Made by a program: the position numbers and the translations under genes
Notes under the pieces: generated by a model
The model's input: only the letters and a program-made list of their open reading frames with translations
Told to the model about the DNA's origin: nothing
Database searches by the model: none
Assembly: GCA_964369355.1 (NCBI GenBank)
Contig: CAYJEO010000007.1
Location: 1-41,778 of the forward strand
Reading direction: 5' to 3'
From: CAYJEO01 sp964369355
GTDB lineage: Bacteria > Bacillota_I > Bacilli_A > RF39 > UBA660
DNA length: 41,778 nucleotides
Shown: piece by piece, positions 24,579-32,511 of the stretch
How positions within the stretch are numbered: the stretch's first letter is position 1
Layout of the letters: each line of letters starts with the position of its first letter

Positions 24579-24962
24579 CTAATTATATGTTATTTTATTT
24601 TTTTTTATGATTAAATAATATATTATATTAATTGGAAGTATTGTTATAAATGTAATTATATTAATATTTGTATATCCTAAAAATATTAAGAATAATGAAT
24701 AGATTGCTTTATTTAGTAAAATTAATATAATAACTTTTTTTAAATTAAGTTTTCCTTTATATATTTGATAAAGTATTAAATTTATAAAGGTATGTATTAA
24801 TATTTTAGATGATATCAAATCATATATTAAACTATAAAATATTATTTCTTTTGTTGATCTTTTTTTATTTAATAAAGTAATAAATACAAATAAAGGTGTT
24901 ATGAAAAAATTGTTTAATGTATAACTTTTTAAAATTATTTCTAATATAAAAGATATAATCAT
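24579..24962 (-). CDS. mreD: MreD-like membrane protein
   Basis: This 127-residue, almost wholly hydrophobic protein has about four spans and the family's small charged loops (LNKKRSTKEIIFYSLIYDLIS). MreD is poorly conserved, so the call rests mainly on its place: its ATG overlaps the mreC stop by 4 bases (ATGA). It is shorter than typical MreD (about 160-170 residues). It would act with MreC in wall elongation. Confidence 0.75.
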   Translation of the reverse strand: MIISFILEIILKSYTLNNFFITPLFVFITLLNKKRSTKEIIFYSLIYDLISSKILIHTFINLILYQIYKGKLNLKKVIILILLNKAIYSLFLIFLGYTNINIITFITILPINIIYYLIIKKNKITYN

Positions 24963-25645
24963 TTAGTCATTACCAAAACATATTTTAAATTTAAAAAATT
25001 TACATCTGATTTTACTTCGATTGTATTATCAACTAAAAAAGAATCATAATTAATACTTTCAACTGTACCGACTAGTATGCCTTGTTCTATATTATTTGAA
25101 TATCCTGTTTTAATTATATCTCCTACTGTGATATTTCCTGTTATATTAGTTACTAAAAAAGAATTTTTGATATCATTATATCCTACTAGCAGTCCATAGT
25201 TACCATTTATTTCTATAGATATTTTATTTTCATAATATTCATTTGTTATTAAAAGTACGTTACTATAATTTTTACCTACTTCTGTTATTACTCCTACTAG
25301 TGAATTATTACTTATTACAGCGTCTCCTACATTTATTGAATTATTACTACCTTTATTTATTACTATTTCATTAAAATAATTATCTCTATTTATAATAACG
25401 GCAGGTACATATTCTAAGTTTTTTGATATTTCTATTATTTCTTTTAAAGTTTTTATTTCTTCTAAGGAAGAATCATATAAACTTTTTAACAAATCATATT
25501 CCATTTCTTCTTTATTATTTAATATAGAAAATGGCGAATATATAATATTTTTTATTCCACTTAAATTTATGTTTATATATAAATTTATTAAAACTATTAT
25601 AAAAAATGATATGCCTATATAAATAATTTTTTTATTTTTTTTCAT
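24959..25645 (-). CDS. mreC: Rod shape-determining protein MreC
   Basis: This 228-residue protein has one N-terminal span (about 6-24), a short coiled-coil (about 48-72) and the extracytoplasmic two-beta-barrel MreC domain with AVIINRDNYFNEIVINKGS, GDAVISNNSLVGVITEVG and VGDIIKTGYSNNIEQGILVG. It is shorter than Bacillus MreC (about 290 residues). It scaffolds the elongation machinery. Its ATG overlaps the radC stop by 4 bases. mreB is not adjacent. Confidence 0.92.
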   Translation of the reverse strand: MKKNKKIIYIGISFFIIVLINLYININLSGIKNIIYSPFSILNNKEEMEYDLLKSLYDSSLEEIKTLKEIIEISKNLEYVPAVIINRDNYFNEIVINKGSNNSINVGDAVISNNSLVGVITEVGKNYSNVLLITNEYYENKISIEINGNYGLLVGYNDIKNSFLVTNITGNITVGDIIKTGYSNNIEQGILVGTVESINYDSFLVDNTIEVKSDVNFLNLKYVLVMTK

Positions 25646-26331
25646 AAATCACCTAAATCATTATTTTCATACATACTATAGTATTTAGTATTTCCAATTA
25701 TAATATGATCTATAACAGGTATTCCTAATATTTTTGAATTTTGTATTAACAAAGAAGTAATATTTAAATCTTCTTTTGAAGGTAGTACATTATTAGTTGG
25801 ATGATTATGAACACATATTATAAAAGAAGCACTGAGTAAGTAAGCTTCTTTAAATATTTCTCTTGGATGCACTAAACTTTTGTTAATTGTACCTATAAAT
25901 AAAAGTTTATCTTTTATTATTTTTTTTGCATTGTCTAAATATATACAATAAAAATATTCTTGCTTTTTATTACCTATTATATCCTTATAGTAATTAAATA
26001 CTATTTCTGGATTATTAAATGTTATGTTTTTAATGTTATTTATGCTTTTGTTTATTCTTTTACCTAATTCTATTGCAGCTATTATAGTTGCAGCTTTGAC
26101 TTGTCCTATTCCATCTATTTTAATTAAGGTGTTTATATTTATATCACTTAATTCATTTATATTATCAATATCTTTTAATATTTTTAAAGCTAAATCTTTT
26201 GATGAATATTTTGTAGTTCCTGTTTTTATTAATATTGCTAGTAACTCTTCAGTTGATAAATTTTTTGCATTTTCATTTATTAACCTTTCTATAGGTCTTT
26301 CATTTAGTGGTAAATCTTTTATTTTATTCAG
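25642..26331 (-). CDS. radC: RadC-family JAMM protein with non-canonical start
   Basis: This is a full-length RadC of about 229 residues. Reading back from the conserved end, the frame runs unbroken through KDLPLNERPIERL, ELLAILIKTGT, a helix-hairpin-helix (LIKIDGIGQVKAATIIAAIELGKR, first 20 residues shown by position) and the JAMM metal site (HNHPTNNVLPSKED, His/His/Asp) to a TGA. No ATG, GTG or TTG occurs in frame before the GTG at 25872, which lies within the metal domain. A stop at 26332..26334 closes the frame upstream, so the start must be CTG at 26331 (about 10 nt after GAGGAG, overlapping the upstream stop) or ATA at 26322. Function of RadC is unclear; it is a DNA-associated metalloprotease-like protein. 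Confidence 0.85.
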   Translation of the reverse strand: MNKIKDLPLNERPIERLINENAKNLSTEELLAILIKTGTTKYSSKDLALKILKDIDNINELSDININTLIKIDGIGQVKAATIIAAIELGKRINKSINNIKNITFNNPEIVFNYYKDIIGNKKQEYFYCIYLDNAKKIIKDKLLFIGTINKSLVHPREIFKEAYLLSASFIICVHNHPTNNVLPSKEDLNITSLLIQNSKILGIPVIDHIIIGNTKYYSMYENNDLGDL

Positions 26332-26782
26332 TTATAACCAACTCCTCGTATTTAGCAAGTATTTGCGAACATATTGCTTTTATTGTATTAATATCATCAG
26401 TTCCTTCTAATAATGCATCATATTGATCGATTATGTTTTTAAATGATTCATTATCAAGAGTAAATTCTTTTACATATATATCATACCCTAAAGAATTGAA
26501 ATATCCTTTTAATTTATCTATATTTTCCTCTTGTTTTGTTATTGCTAAATATACATAATACATACCATCAACTTCACTGTAAATATAATAATGTTCATTA
26601 TTTAAGTTTTGTTCCATATTTTCTTTTGTTGAATATACTCCTACTTGTAAAAAATATAATTTATATTCTTCTGAAAACACTGAATATAAATTCTGTTTAT
26701 CTGGATATTGGTTTAATATAAAATAACCACACACACTTCCAATAAAAACTGCTACCATAATAGGAAAAATTAATTTTTTCAT
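26324..26782 (-). CDS. SPOR-domain single-pass protein, SpoIIB position
   Basis: This is a protein of about 152 residues. After a short basic start there is one span (about 3-24), then an extracytoplasmic SPOR-like domain (about 43-108): YFLQVGVYSTKENMEQN, HYYIYSEVDGMYYVYLA and LKGYFNSLGYDIYVKEF. SPOR domains bind denuded septal peptidoglycan. In B. subtilis the SPOR-like gene spoIIB lies ahead of maf-radC-mreBCD, which matches this place, so it may be a SpoIIB or septal relative. GTG 26791 and ATG 26788 overlap the SD (AGGTGATG), so I take ATG 26782 (MKKLIFPI). Confidence 0.78.
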   Translation of the reverse strand: MKKLIFPIMVAVFIGSVCGYFILNQYPDKQNLYSVFSEEYKLYFLQVGVYSTKENMEQNLNNEHYYIYSEVDGMYYVYLAITKQEENIDKLKGYFNSLGYDIYVKEFTLDNESFKNIIDQYDALLEGTDDINTIKAICSQILAKYEELVITE

Positions 26783-26830
26783 CTTCATCACCTATTATAT
26801 TTTATCTTATGAATTTATCATATTTTGTCG

Positions 26831-26863
26831 AAAAAAAAGGAAGCCATAATCCTATGTGCTTCC
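26831..26863 (-). terminator. Intrinsic terminator of the 50-residue gene
   Basis: On the minus strand the stem GGAAGC/GCTTCC encloses an inner CATA/TATG pairing and is followed by eight T residues. Confidence 0.8.
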
Positions 26864-26912
26864 AGCGCATTATTTCTAATACAATACATTATATGCATCA
26901 TTTTAAAAATAA

Positions 26913-27065
26913 TTACATCATATCTTCCATTTTGTTACTAACTTTTTTCAAAGTTTTTTCTTTGGAATTTTCCATTTTTTCCATTAATGTATGGTTATAT
27001 TTTTGATATGCCATAAGCATTGCTGCTCCTGTTGCCATTAATGCGATATCTCTTGTATGTTTCAT
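26913..27065 (-). CDS. Small membrane protein, 50 residues
   Basis: A short open frame with a very strong SD (AAGAGGTGATATT then ATG) encodes MKHTRDIALMATGAAMLMAY followed by a helical, lysine/glutamate-rich tail ending KVSNKMEDMM. It has one short hydrophobic stretch (about 8-20) and an amphipathic tail. The strong SD, a dedicated terminator and no competing gene make it a real gene. The general plan resembles small YtxH-like membrane proteins, but I do not assign it. It occupies most of the 340-base space between recD2 and the SPOR gene. Confidence 0.72.
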   Translation of the reverse strand: MKHTRDIALMATGAAMLMAYQKYNHTLMEKMENSKEKTLKKVSNKMEDMM

Positions 27066-27133
27066 AATATCACCTCTTTTGAAAAAATATGATTTGTATA
27101 TATAATATACTTTTATATAATGTGTTTATTTTT

Positions 27134-29338
27134 TTAAATTATACTTAATAAATTTTGTTTTAAAGAAGTTTTTCTATCTAATGTTATATTTGAAGATACT
27201 GCATTATAAAATGCACGTGAATCTCCTATTATAATTAGTTTTTTCTTCGCTCTAGTTACAGCTGTATATATTAGTTTTTTATATAGCATGCGATTATACG
27301 TTAAAGACATAGGAAGAATAACTAGTTCAAATTCAGATCCTTGTGATTTATGAATACTTATTATAAAACCATGTTTTAATTTATGAAAATCACTTGGTAA
27401 AAATTTAACTAAATTACCATCAAAATTAACATATATTTCATTTTTCTTACTATCTGATTCAAAATCACATTTAATATATTCAATTATTCCTATATCACCA
27501 TTAAATACATTTTCATCTGGCATATTTACTAATAATAAAATTTTATCGTTTTCTCTAAAAATAATATCCGAAAATTTAATTTCTTTTTTTATATTATCTT
27601 TTTTATTAAATACATCTTGTAATGTTTTATTTAAATTATCAATTCCGTTTTGAGTTGCATACATAGGTGCCATTAATTGGACTCTTTTGTATGAATAATT
27701 TTTATCTACTAATTGATTACATAAATTTTTTAAATTATTTTCAATTGAATTACTATTACATTCTAAATAAGTAAAATCAATTGTTTTTAAGTTTAAATCT
27801 ATATGTTCACTATCATTTATACTTTTAGCTAAAACTGGTATATATGATTCTTTGTCTTGTCTATATAATAAATTCAAATGAATAGTATCTATACAGTCAC
27901 TTTCTATTAAATCTTTTAATACTTGTCCTGGTCCTACTGATGGTAATTGATTAAAATCTCCTACTATTACTAATTTTATATTTTTAGTTAATCCATCTAA
28001 TAATGATTTAAATAAATTTATATCTATCATTGATGCTTCATCTACTATTATTAAATGGCTAAAGTCTTTATTATATTCATTAACAGCAAATGAATTTAGT
28101 TCTTTATTCCATTTTAAGAACCTATGAATGGTAGTTGCTGGTAAGTTAGTTGCTTCACTCATTCTTTTGCTTGCTCTTCCTGTTGGTGCTAATAAGGCAA
28201 TATTTTTAACTAATGTTTCATAGTTATATTTATTTATTAGTTGGTATGCTTCTGTTATTGCTTTTATTATAGTCGTTTTTCCTGTTCCTGGTCCACCTGT
28301 TATAATAGTTATATTATTTTCTAATGCTTTTACAATTGCTTTTTTTTGTTGGCAATCATAAATAATTCCATTACTTACTTCCATAGATTCTAAAGTTTTA
28401 GTTAAATCTTTTATTTTTTTATCTGGTTTTGTACTTAAATACATTAAGTCATGTGCTACTGTTTGTTCTGCTAAATATATTTCTGATAAATAATATTTTT
28501 CTTCTATCTCTACTATTTTTGCTTCAAAAGTTAATTCTGTTAAGTATTCTAAAAATATTTGTGTATCTAATTCTATTTTTAAATACTTATATACTTTGTC
28601 ATATATTTCTTCTTTATAAAAGTATGTATCTCCATTTAACATTAACTCTTTTATTATGTATATTATTAGTGCTTTTATTCTTCTTTCATCGTCTTTTTCT
28701 AAATGCATAGTATCTGCTATTTGATCTACTTTAGTAAATGATATATCTTCTATATCGTCTAATAATTTATATATATTATTTTCAATATTATTTATAGTTA
28801 AATCATGATATTTATTATATATCTTTAAACTATCTTTCATATTAAATCCTAGTTCTGTTAAATATACTATTGTTTTATGACTTTCTTCATATTTTACTAA
28901 TGTGTCATATATTAAATCAGCTTTTTTCTTTGACATTTTAGGCACTAATAATAAGTTAGATTTATTTTGTAATATTATATCTAATGTATCATTTCCAAAT
29001 TTATTTACTATTTTTTTTGCTAAAGCTTCTCCTACACCTTGGAATAAATCACTTGCCAAAAATTCTACTATTCCTTCTTTATCATTAGGTTTTATTCTTT
29101 CGTATTTTTTTACTTCAAATTGAAATCCATATTTAGGATGTTCTAAAGTGTTTCCATATAATACATATGAGTCATCTTTATTTAAATCATTAAAATATCC
29201 AGTTACGGTTATTGTTTTATCTGTAAAATCTATTAATTCTTCTATATCAGTTTCAATTACTTTAAATATTGCTATCATAAAGCCTTTATCTGATTCAAAT
29301 ATGCTTCTTCTATATTTTGCTTTTACGTATTCTTGCAT
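27134..29338 (-). CDS. recD2: RecD2-type DNA helicase
   Basis: This superfamily 1B 5'-3' helicase of about 734 residues is of the RecB/RecC-independent RecD2 type. The N-terminal OB-like and helix-hairpin-helix part (about 70-200) has FQGVGEALAKKIVNKFG. The helicase core has Walker A GGPGTGKTT, LAPTGRASKRM, VDEASMID, VGDFNQLPSVGPG and, near the end, HKSQGSEFELV and TAVTRAKKKL. It acts in DNA repair and replication fork processing. GTG at 29347 lies in the SD (AAGGTGAT), so the ATG at 29338 (MQEYVKAKY) is the start. It is a single-gene unit. Confidence 0.95.
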   Translation of the reverse strand: MQEYVKAKYRRSIFESDKGFMIAIFKVIETDIEELIDFTDKTITVTGYFNDLNKDDSYVLYGNTLEHPKYGFQFEVKKYERIKPNDKEGIVEFLASDLFQGVGEALAKKIVNKFGNDTLDIILQNKSNLLLVPKMSKKKADLIYDTLVKYEESHKTIVYLTELGFNMKDSLKIYNKYHDLTINNIENNIYKLLDDIEDISFTKVDQIADTMHLEKDDERRIKALIIYIIKELMLNGDTYFYKEEIYDKVYKYLKIELDTQIFLEYLTELTFEAKIVEIEEKYYLSEIYLAEQTVAHDLMYLSTKPDKKIKDLTKTLESMEVSNGIIYDCQQKKAIVKALENNITIITGGPGTGKTTIIKAITEAYQLINKYNYETLVKNIALLAPTGRASKRMSEATNLPATTIHRFLKWNKELNSFAVNEYNKDFSHLIIVDEASMIDINLFKSLLDGLTKNIKLVIVGDFNQLPSVGPGQVLKDLIESDCIDTIHLNLLYRQDKESYIPVLAKSINDSEHIDLNLKTIDFTYLECNSNSIENNLKNLCNQLVDKNYSYKRVQLMAPMYATQNGIDNLNKTLQDVFNKKDNIKKEIKFSDIIFRENDKILLLVNMPDENVFNGDIGIIEYIKCDFESDSKKNEIYVNFDGNLVKFLPSDFHKLKHGFIISIHKSQGSEFELVILPMSLTYNRMLYKKLIYTAVTRAKKKLIIIGDSRAFYNAVSSNITLDRKTSLKQNLLSII

Positions 29339-29363
29339 ATATATCACCTTATTTATTATAGCA

Positions 29364-29389
29364 TAAAAAAAGGTATTTTATTTACCTTT
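29364..29389 (-). terminator. Intrinsic terminator of the two-gene membrane unit
   Basis: The stem AAAGGTA/TACCTTT with a TTTTTTTATG tail on the minus strand starts right after the TAA of the gene ending at 29389. Confidence 0.75.
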
Positions 29390-29865
29390 TATAATTTTGT
29401 TGGCTTTGTATCAAAACCTAGTATTAAACTTTTATCATTTTCATAAACTTGATAGTTTTTAAATTTTTCTATTGGAGTAATCGGCACTGGCATATTTTCA
29501 ATTTCTTCTTTTAATTCATTAAATTGTTTTAAAGTTACAACATTATATGCCATTAATATAGCAGTAACAACTGCCACAATTTTTCTCCATAATGGTCTTT
29601 TTGTTATAAATTTTTCAGATGCAGCTAATATTTCTTTTATTGTTTTAACAACTTGAATATCTGTATAATTTATTTCTTCATATAATAAATTATATATTTT
29701 AGTTAAATCATTATTATTTTTACTTTCATATACTTTTAATAATGTATTTAAAATATAAATATTTTCAATTGTTTCTTGCTTTAATAATATATAATCACTT
29801 TTAGTGATTTTTTTTGAGTAAAAACTAATTAAATATTCTAAGTGATCAATATTTTTAATTTGCAT
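29389..29865 (-). CDS. Single-pass membrane protein, unknown
   Basis: This is a 158-residue protein. A helical cytoplasmic part (1-95) is followed by a span of about 20 residues (IVAVVTAILMAYNVVTLKQF, about 102-121) and a short extracytoplasmic tail with PVPITPIEKFKNYQVYEN. Its ATG overlaps the stop of the gene upstream by one base (TAATG), so both are translated together. No family recognised. The helical-then-TM plan recalls the coil/TM proteins at the left edge and the N-terminus of the gene at 39307. Confidence 0.72.
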   Translation of the reverse strand: MQIKNIDHLEYLISFYSKKITKSDYILLKQETIENIYILNTLLKVYESKNNNDLTKIYNLLYEEINYTDIQVVKTIKEILAASEKFITKRPLWRKIVAVVTAILMAYNVVTLKQFNELKEEIENMPVPITPIEKFKNYQVYENDKSLILGFDTKPTKL

Positions 29866-30362
29866 TACTTACTAAGACCTAATATTTTAGCTTCTTCTGA
29901 TATTTCTTGCATTTCGTTTATACTGTTTTGATTGTATACTTCTAATTCTTCTAAATAATTTTTAAAGTTTAATCTTGATTCATCAGCAAATTTAATCGAA
30001 ATTCCTAATACAATAACTAATAACAATGCAAATTTTAAGTCTGATTTAAATGTAGTGTATTCATCAGCATAAGTTTTATCTTCAGATATTTTTTCTGAAT
30101 AAACAGTATTAGCTTTTTCTAATAATTCTTTTAATAATTGTTGTTTTTCTTTTTCGTTTAATTTTTTTATTTGTTTTAATATTTTAAATCTTATTTGATT
30201 ATAGTTTTTACTATTAAGATTTTGTTTTTCTTTTATCATTAATAAAGTACAAAGTTTTACTAAATTTTTTTCTGGCATTTCGTTTAATAAAAAGTTTTGT
30301 TTAAATAATATTGTTTTTTGTTGTTTAATTATTTCTGTATTTAATATTTTTAAATTTTTCAT
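29865..30362 (-). CDS. Single-pass membrane protein with helical domains, unknown
   Basis: This is a protein of about 165 residues starting at the ATG MKNLKILN, 7 nt after the SD AAAGGGAG. A lysine-rich helical N-terminal part (about 1-100) is followed by one span (about 112-127, FALLLVIVLGISIKFA) and a short acidic helical tail (EEAKILGLSK). An earlier in-frame ATG lies in the -10 region of the promoter and is not used. It is co-transcribed and coupled with the next membrane protein. No named family recognised. Confidence 0.75.
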   Translation of the reverse strand: MKNLKILNTEIIKQQKTILFKQNFLLNEMPEKNLVKLCTLLMIKEKQNLNSKNYNQIRFKILKQIKKLNEKEKQQLLKELLEKANTVYSEKISEDKTYADEYTTFKSDLKFALLLVIVLGISIKFADESRLNFKNYLEELEVYNQNSINEMQEISEEAKILGLSK

Positions 30363-30389
30363 ATATTTCTCCCTTTTTTGTGTATATGT

Positions 30390-30417
30390 ATTATATATCA
30401 TATATGATTTTTGTCAA
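30390..30417 (-). promoter_or_regulatory. Consensus sigma-A promoter with spacer palindrome
   Basis: Perfect -35 TTGACA (30417..30412), a 16-nt spacer and a perfect -10 TATAAT (30395..30390) on the minus strand. The spacer holds the perfect 12-bp palindrome ATCATATATGAT (30397..30408), a good position for a repressor operator. Confidence 0.75.
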
Positions 30418-30444
30418 GAAAAAGATATATTATTTTAATATACC
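30416..30444 (-). terminator. Intrinsic terminator of mtaB
   Basis: The stem GGTATATTA/TAATATATC (one G-T pair) with a TTTTTC tail on the minus strand contains the mtaB stop. Confidence 0.6.
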
Positions 30445-31707
30445 TTCTAAATGAGTTATTTTATTTTCAGTTATAATAACTTCTTTTATTTCATTTTTAA
30501 AGTTTTCTCCTTCAAAATGAACTAATAAGTAATTACCTGTATGCCCTATATTAATTCCATCTTTATGTGATTCGACTAATACTTTATTAGTTTGATTAAT
30601 AAATTTATTTTGATAAGTACTTTCTAAGTGATCTGATAGTTTTAATAATTTTTTTACTCTATCTTTTTTAGTTTCATCATCTACATGATTTGTCATGCTA
30701 TCTGCTTTTGTTCCTTTTCTAGTTGAAAATGGAAATACATGTAGTTTTGAAAATTGTATTTCTTTTAATGTATTTATAGTTTCTTCTATATGCGCTTCTG
30801 TTTCAAAAGGATGTCCTACTATTACATCTGTTGTTATTGACATATTAGGTCTTACTTCTTTTATTTTATTTATTCTATTTATAAATTCTTGTTTATCATA
30901 TTTTCTATTCATTAGTTTTAATATTTCATTTGATCCTGTTTGAATTGGAATGTGCATATGATCTACTAAAACTTCATTATTTTTAAGTAAGTTAATAAAT
31001 TTATCATCTATTTCATTTATTTCAATTGAAGAAATTCTTAATCTTTTTAAATCTTTATTTTTAAGTATATCTTCTACTAAATCAGAAAAATTATAATTAG
31101 TAAATTCTGTACCATAGTTTCCTGTATGAATACCTGTTAAAACTATTTCATTATGTCCATTTTTAACTAAAGTATTTATTTCTTCTAAAGCTATTTCTTT
31201 TTGTTTGCTTCTAACATTTCCTCTTACGTAAGGAATTATACAATATGAACAAAAGTTATTGCAACCGTCTTGAATTTTTACAAATGCTCTTGTTTTATTT
31301 GAGTTATTTAATACCATATCCTCAAATTCGGTTTTTTCTAAATTAAATAATTCTATTATTTGTTGTTTTTCTTTTTTATATTGATTTATATAGTCAATTA
31401 TTTTAGTTTTGTTTTTATTACCAATAATTATTGATACACCTTTTATATCTTTTATTTCATCAATACTATTTTGCGATGCGCATCCTGTTACTATAACTAT
31501 TGCATTTTCATTTTTTTTAATTGCACTTTTAATTATTTTAATTGATTTTTTATGTGCTACATTTGTAACAGTACATGAGTTTATAACTACTACATCTACT
31601 TTGTTTTTACCATCAAACATATATCCATTATTTTCTAAAATATCTGTCATTACATTTGATTCATATGTATTTACTTTACATCCTAGTGTATATATCATAT
31701 ATTTCAT
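30430..31707 (-). CDS. mtaB: tRNA t6A37 methylthiotransferase MtaB
   Basis: This 425-residue radical SAM methylthiotransferase has an N-terminal MTTase domain with cluster cysteines C10, C45 and C76, the radical SAM site CNNFCSYC (149-156), and a C-terminal TRAM-like domain. The sequence (YTLGCKVN, INSCTVTN, GCASQ, HVFPFSTRKGTKA) is of the MtaB type rather than MiaB. It converts t6A at tRNA position 37 to ms2t6A. SD AGGAGGA precedes the ATG; a terminator separates it from the acidic protein upstream. Confidence 0.93.
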   Translation of the reverse strand: MKYMIYTLGCKVNTYESNVMTDILENNGYMFDGKNKVDVVVINSCTVTNVAHKKSIKIIKSAIKKNENAIVIVTGCASQNSIDEIKDIKGVSIIIGNKNKTKIIDYINQYKKEKQQIIELFNLEKTEFEDMVLNNSNKTRAFVKIQDGCNNFCSYCIIPYVRGNVRSKQKEIALEEINTLVKNGHNEIVLTGIHTGNYGTEFTNYNFSDLVEDILKNKDLKRLRISSIEINEIDDKFINLLKNNEVLVDHMHIPIQTGSNEILKLMNRKYDKQEFINRINKIKEVRPNMSITTDVIVGHPFETEAHIEETINTLKEIQFSKLHVFPFSTRKGTKADSMTNHVDDETKKDRVKKLLKLSDHLESTYQNKFINQTNKVLVESHKDGINIGHTGNYLLVHFEGENFKNEIKEVIITENKITHLEGILK

Positions 31708-31719
31708 ATTATTCCTCCT

Positions 31720-31743
31720 AAAAAATAAGCCTTATGGCTTATT
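31720..31743 (-). terminator. Intrinsic terminator ahead of mtaB
   Basis: The stem AATAAGCC/GGCTTATT with a TTTTTT tail on the minus strand contains the TAA of the acidic-protein gene. Confidence 0.75.
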
Positions 31744-32506
31744 CTAAATTTTTTCTAAATTCAATTAGTTTTTCTAAAAATTCTTCATTTTGATTATCTT
31801 CTAAATTAATATCATCTAATACTTCAATTTCAGTTACCAGTGCATTTGTATTAATTGGGACACTTGATTCTGGTATTGATATTGATTGATAATCAATTTC
31901 TAAAACATTTTCTTTAGCATAAGTGTGTTCTCTTAATGGTATTGTTGTAACTTCATCTTCCATTTTCCCATATATAGGTGAGATAAATTCCGTATTTTTA
32001 AATTTGTTTGGCATCATTTCTTTTTCAAGTGGAGTTAGTACTTCATCTATTTTAGATAATAATGCATCTTTTTTTTCTTCTACTTCTATTTGCATAATTG
32101 GTTCATTATCATATATATCGTTTACATCAAAAGATAAATTTTCAACATAATCGTTTTCTTGTACTTCATCTAATGAAATAGCTTGCATTTTTGCTGTATT
32201 AACTAAATCAGCATAACTAATAATTGCTTTTTCTTCTTGTTCTTCTTCAAATGTTGCAATTACTGGTTTTTTATCTAAGTCTAATTCCATCTTAGATAAA
32301 ACATTTTCTAATTCTGATTTAACTTCTATTTCTTCTTTAGGCTTTAAAGTTTCTAATTGTTCTTTAATTGCACTTCTATTATAGTCTGAATTTTTATTGT
32401 TAGATACTACTAATAGTATAATTGCTAAAAAACATGACAAAGCAGCTATTATTAATAGAATACTTTCATTTCCTGCTATTAAATTTGTAATATTTAAAAA
32501 TACCAT
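31739..32506 (-). CDS. Acidic single-pass membrane protein, unknown
   Basis: This is a protein of about 255 residues. The first 35 residues hold a single span (about 14-34), placing a very acidic, probably disordered cytoplasmic part of about 220 residues inside. It has several clustered Glu-rich stretches and short hydrophobic motifs (ISYADLVNTAK, EFISPIYGKM) that look like short binding motifs. The gene follows rsmE, and the annotated start of the shadow frame at 32515 gives way to ATG 32506 after SD GGAGTGAT. No family recognised. Membrane-anchored acidic tails of this type sometimes recruit cytosolic partners, but that is inference. Confidence 0.72.
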   Translation of the reverse strand: MVFLNITNLIAGNESILLIIAALSCFLAIILLVVSNNKNSDYNRSAIKEQLETLKPKEEIEVKSELENVLSKMELDLDKKPVIATFEEEQEEKAIISYADLVNTAKMQAISLDEVQENDYVENLSFDVNDIYDNEPIMQIEVEEKKDALLSKIDEVLTPLEKEMMPNKFKNTEFISPIYGKMEDEVTTIPLREHTYAKENVLEIDYQSISIPESSVPINTNALVTEIEVLDDINLEDNQNEEFLEKLIEFRKNLE

Positions 32507-32511
32507 ATAAA

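Noticed and set aside
25642..25645. TGA read as tryptophan (Mycoplasma code)
   Set aside because: radC and mreC end at TGA within compact gene overlaps and Trp residues are encoded by TGG.
25642..25872. A truncated radC gene or pseudogene starting at GTG 25872
   Set aside because: The same frame runs unbroken upstream with conserved RadC sequence to 26331, so the gene is full length with an unusual start.
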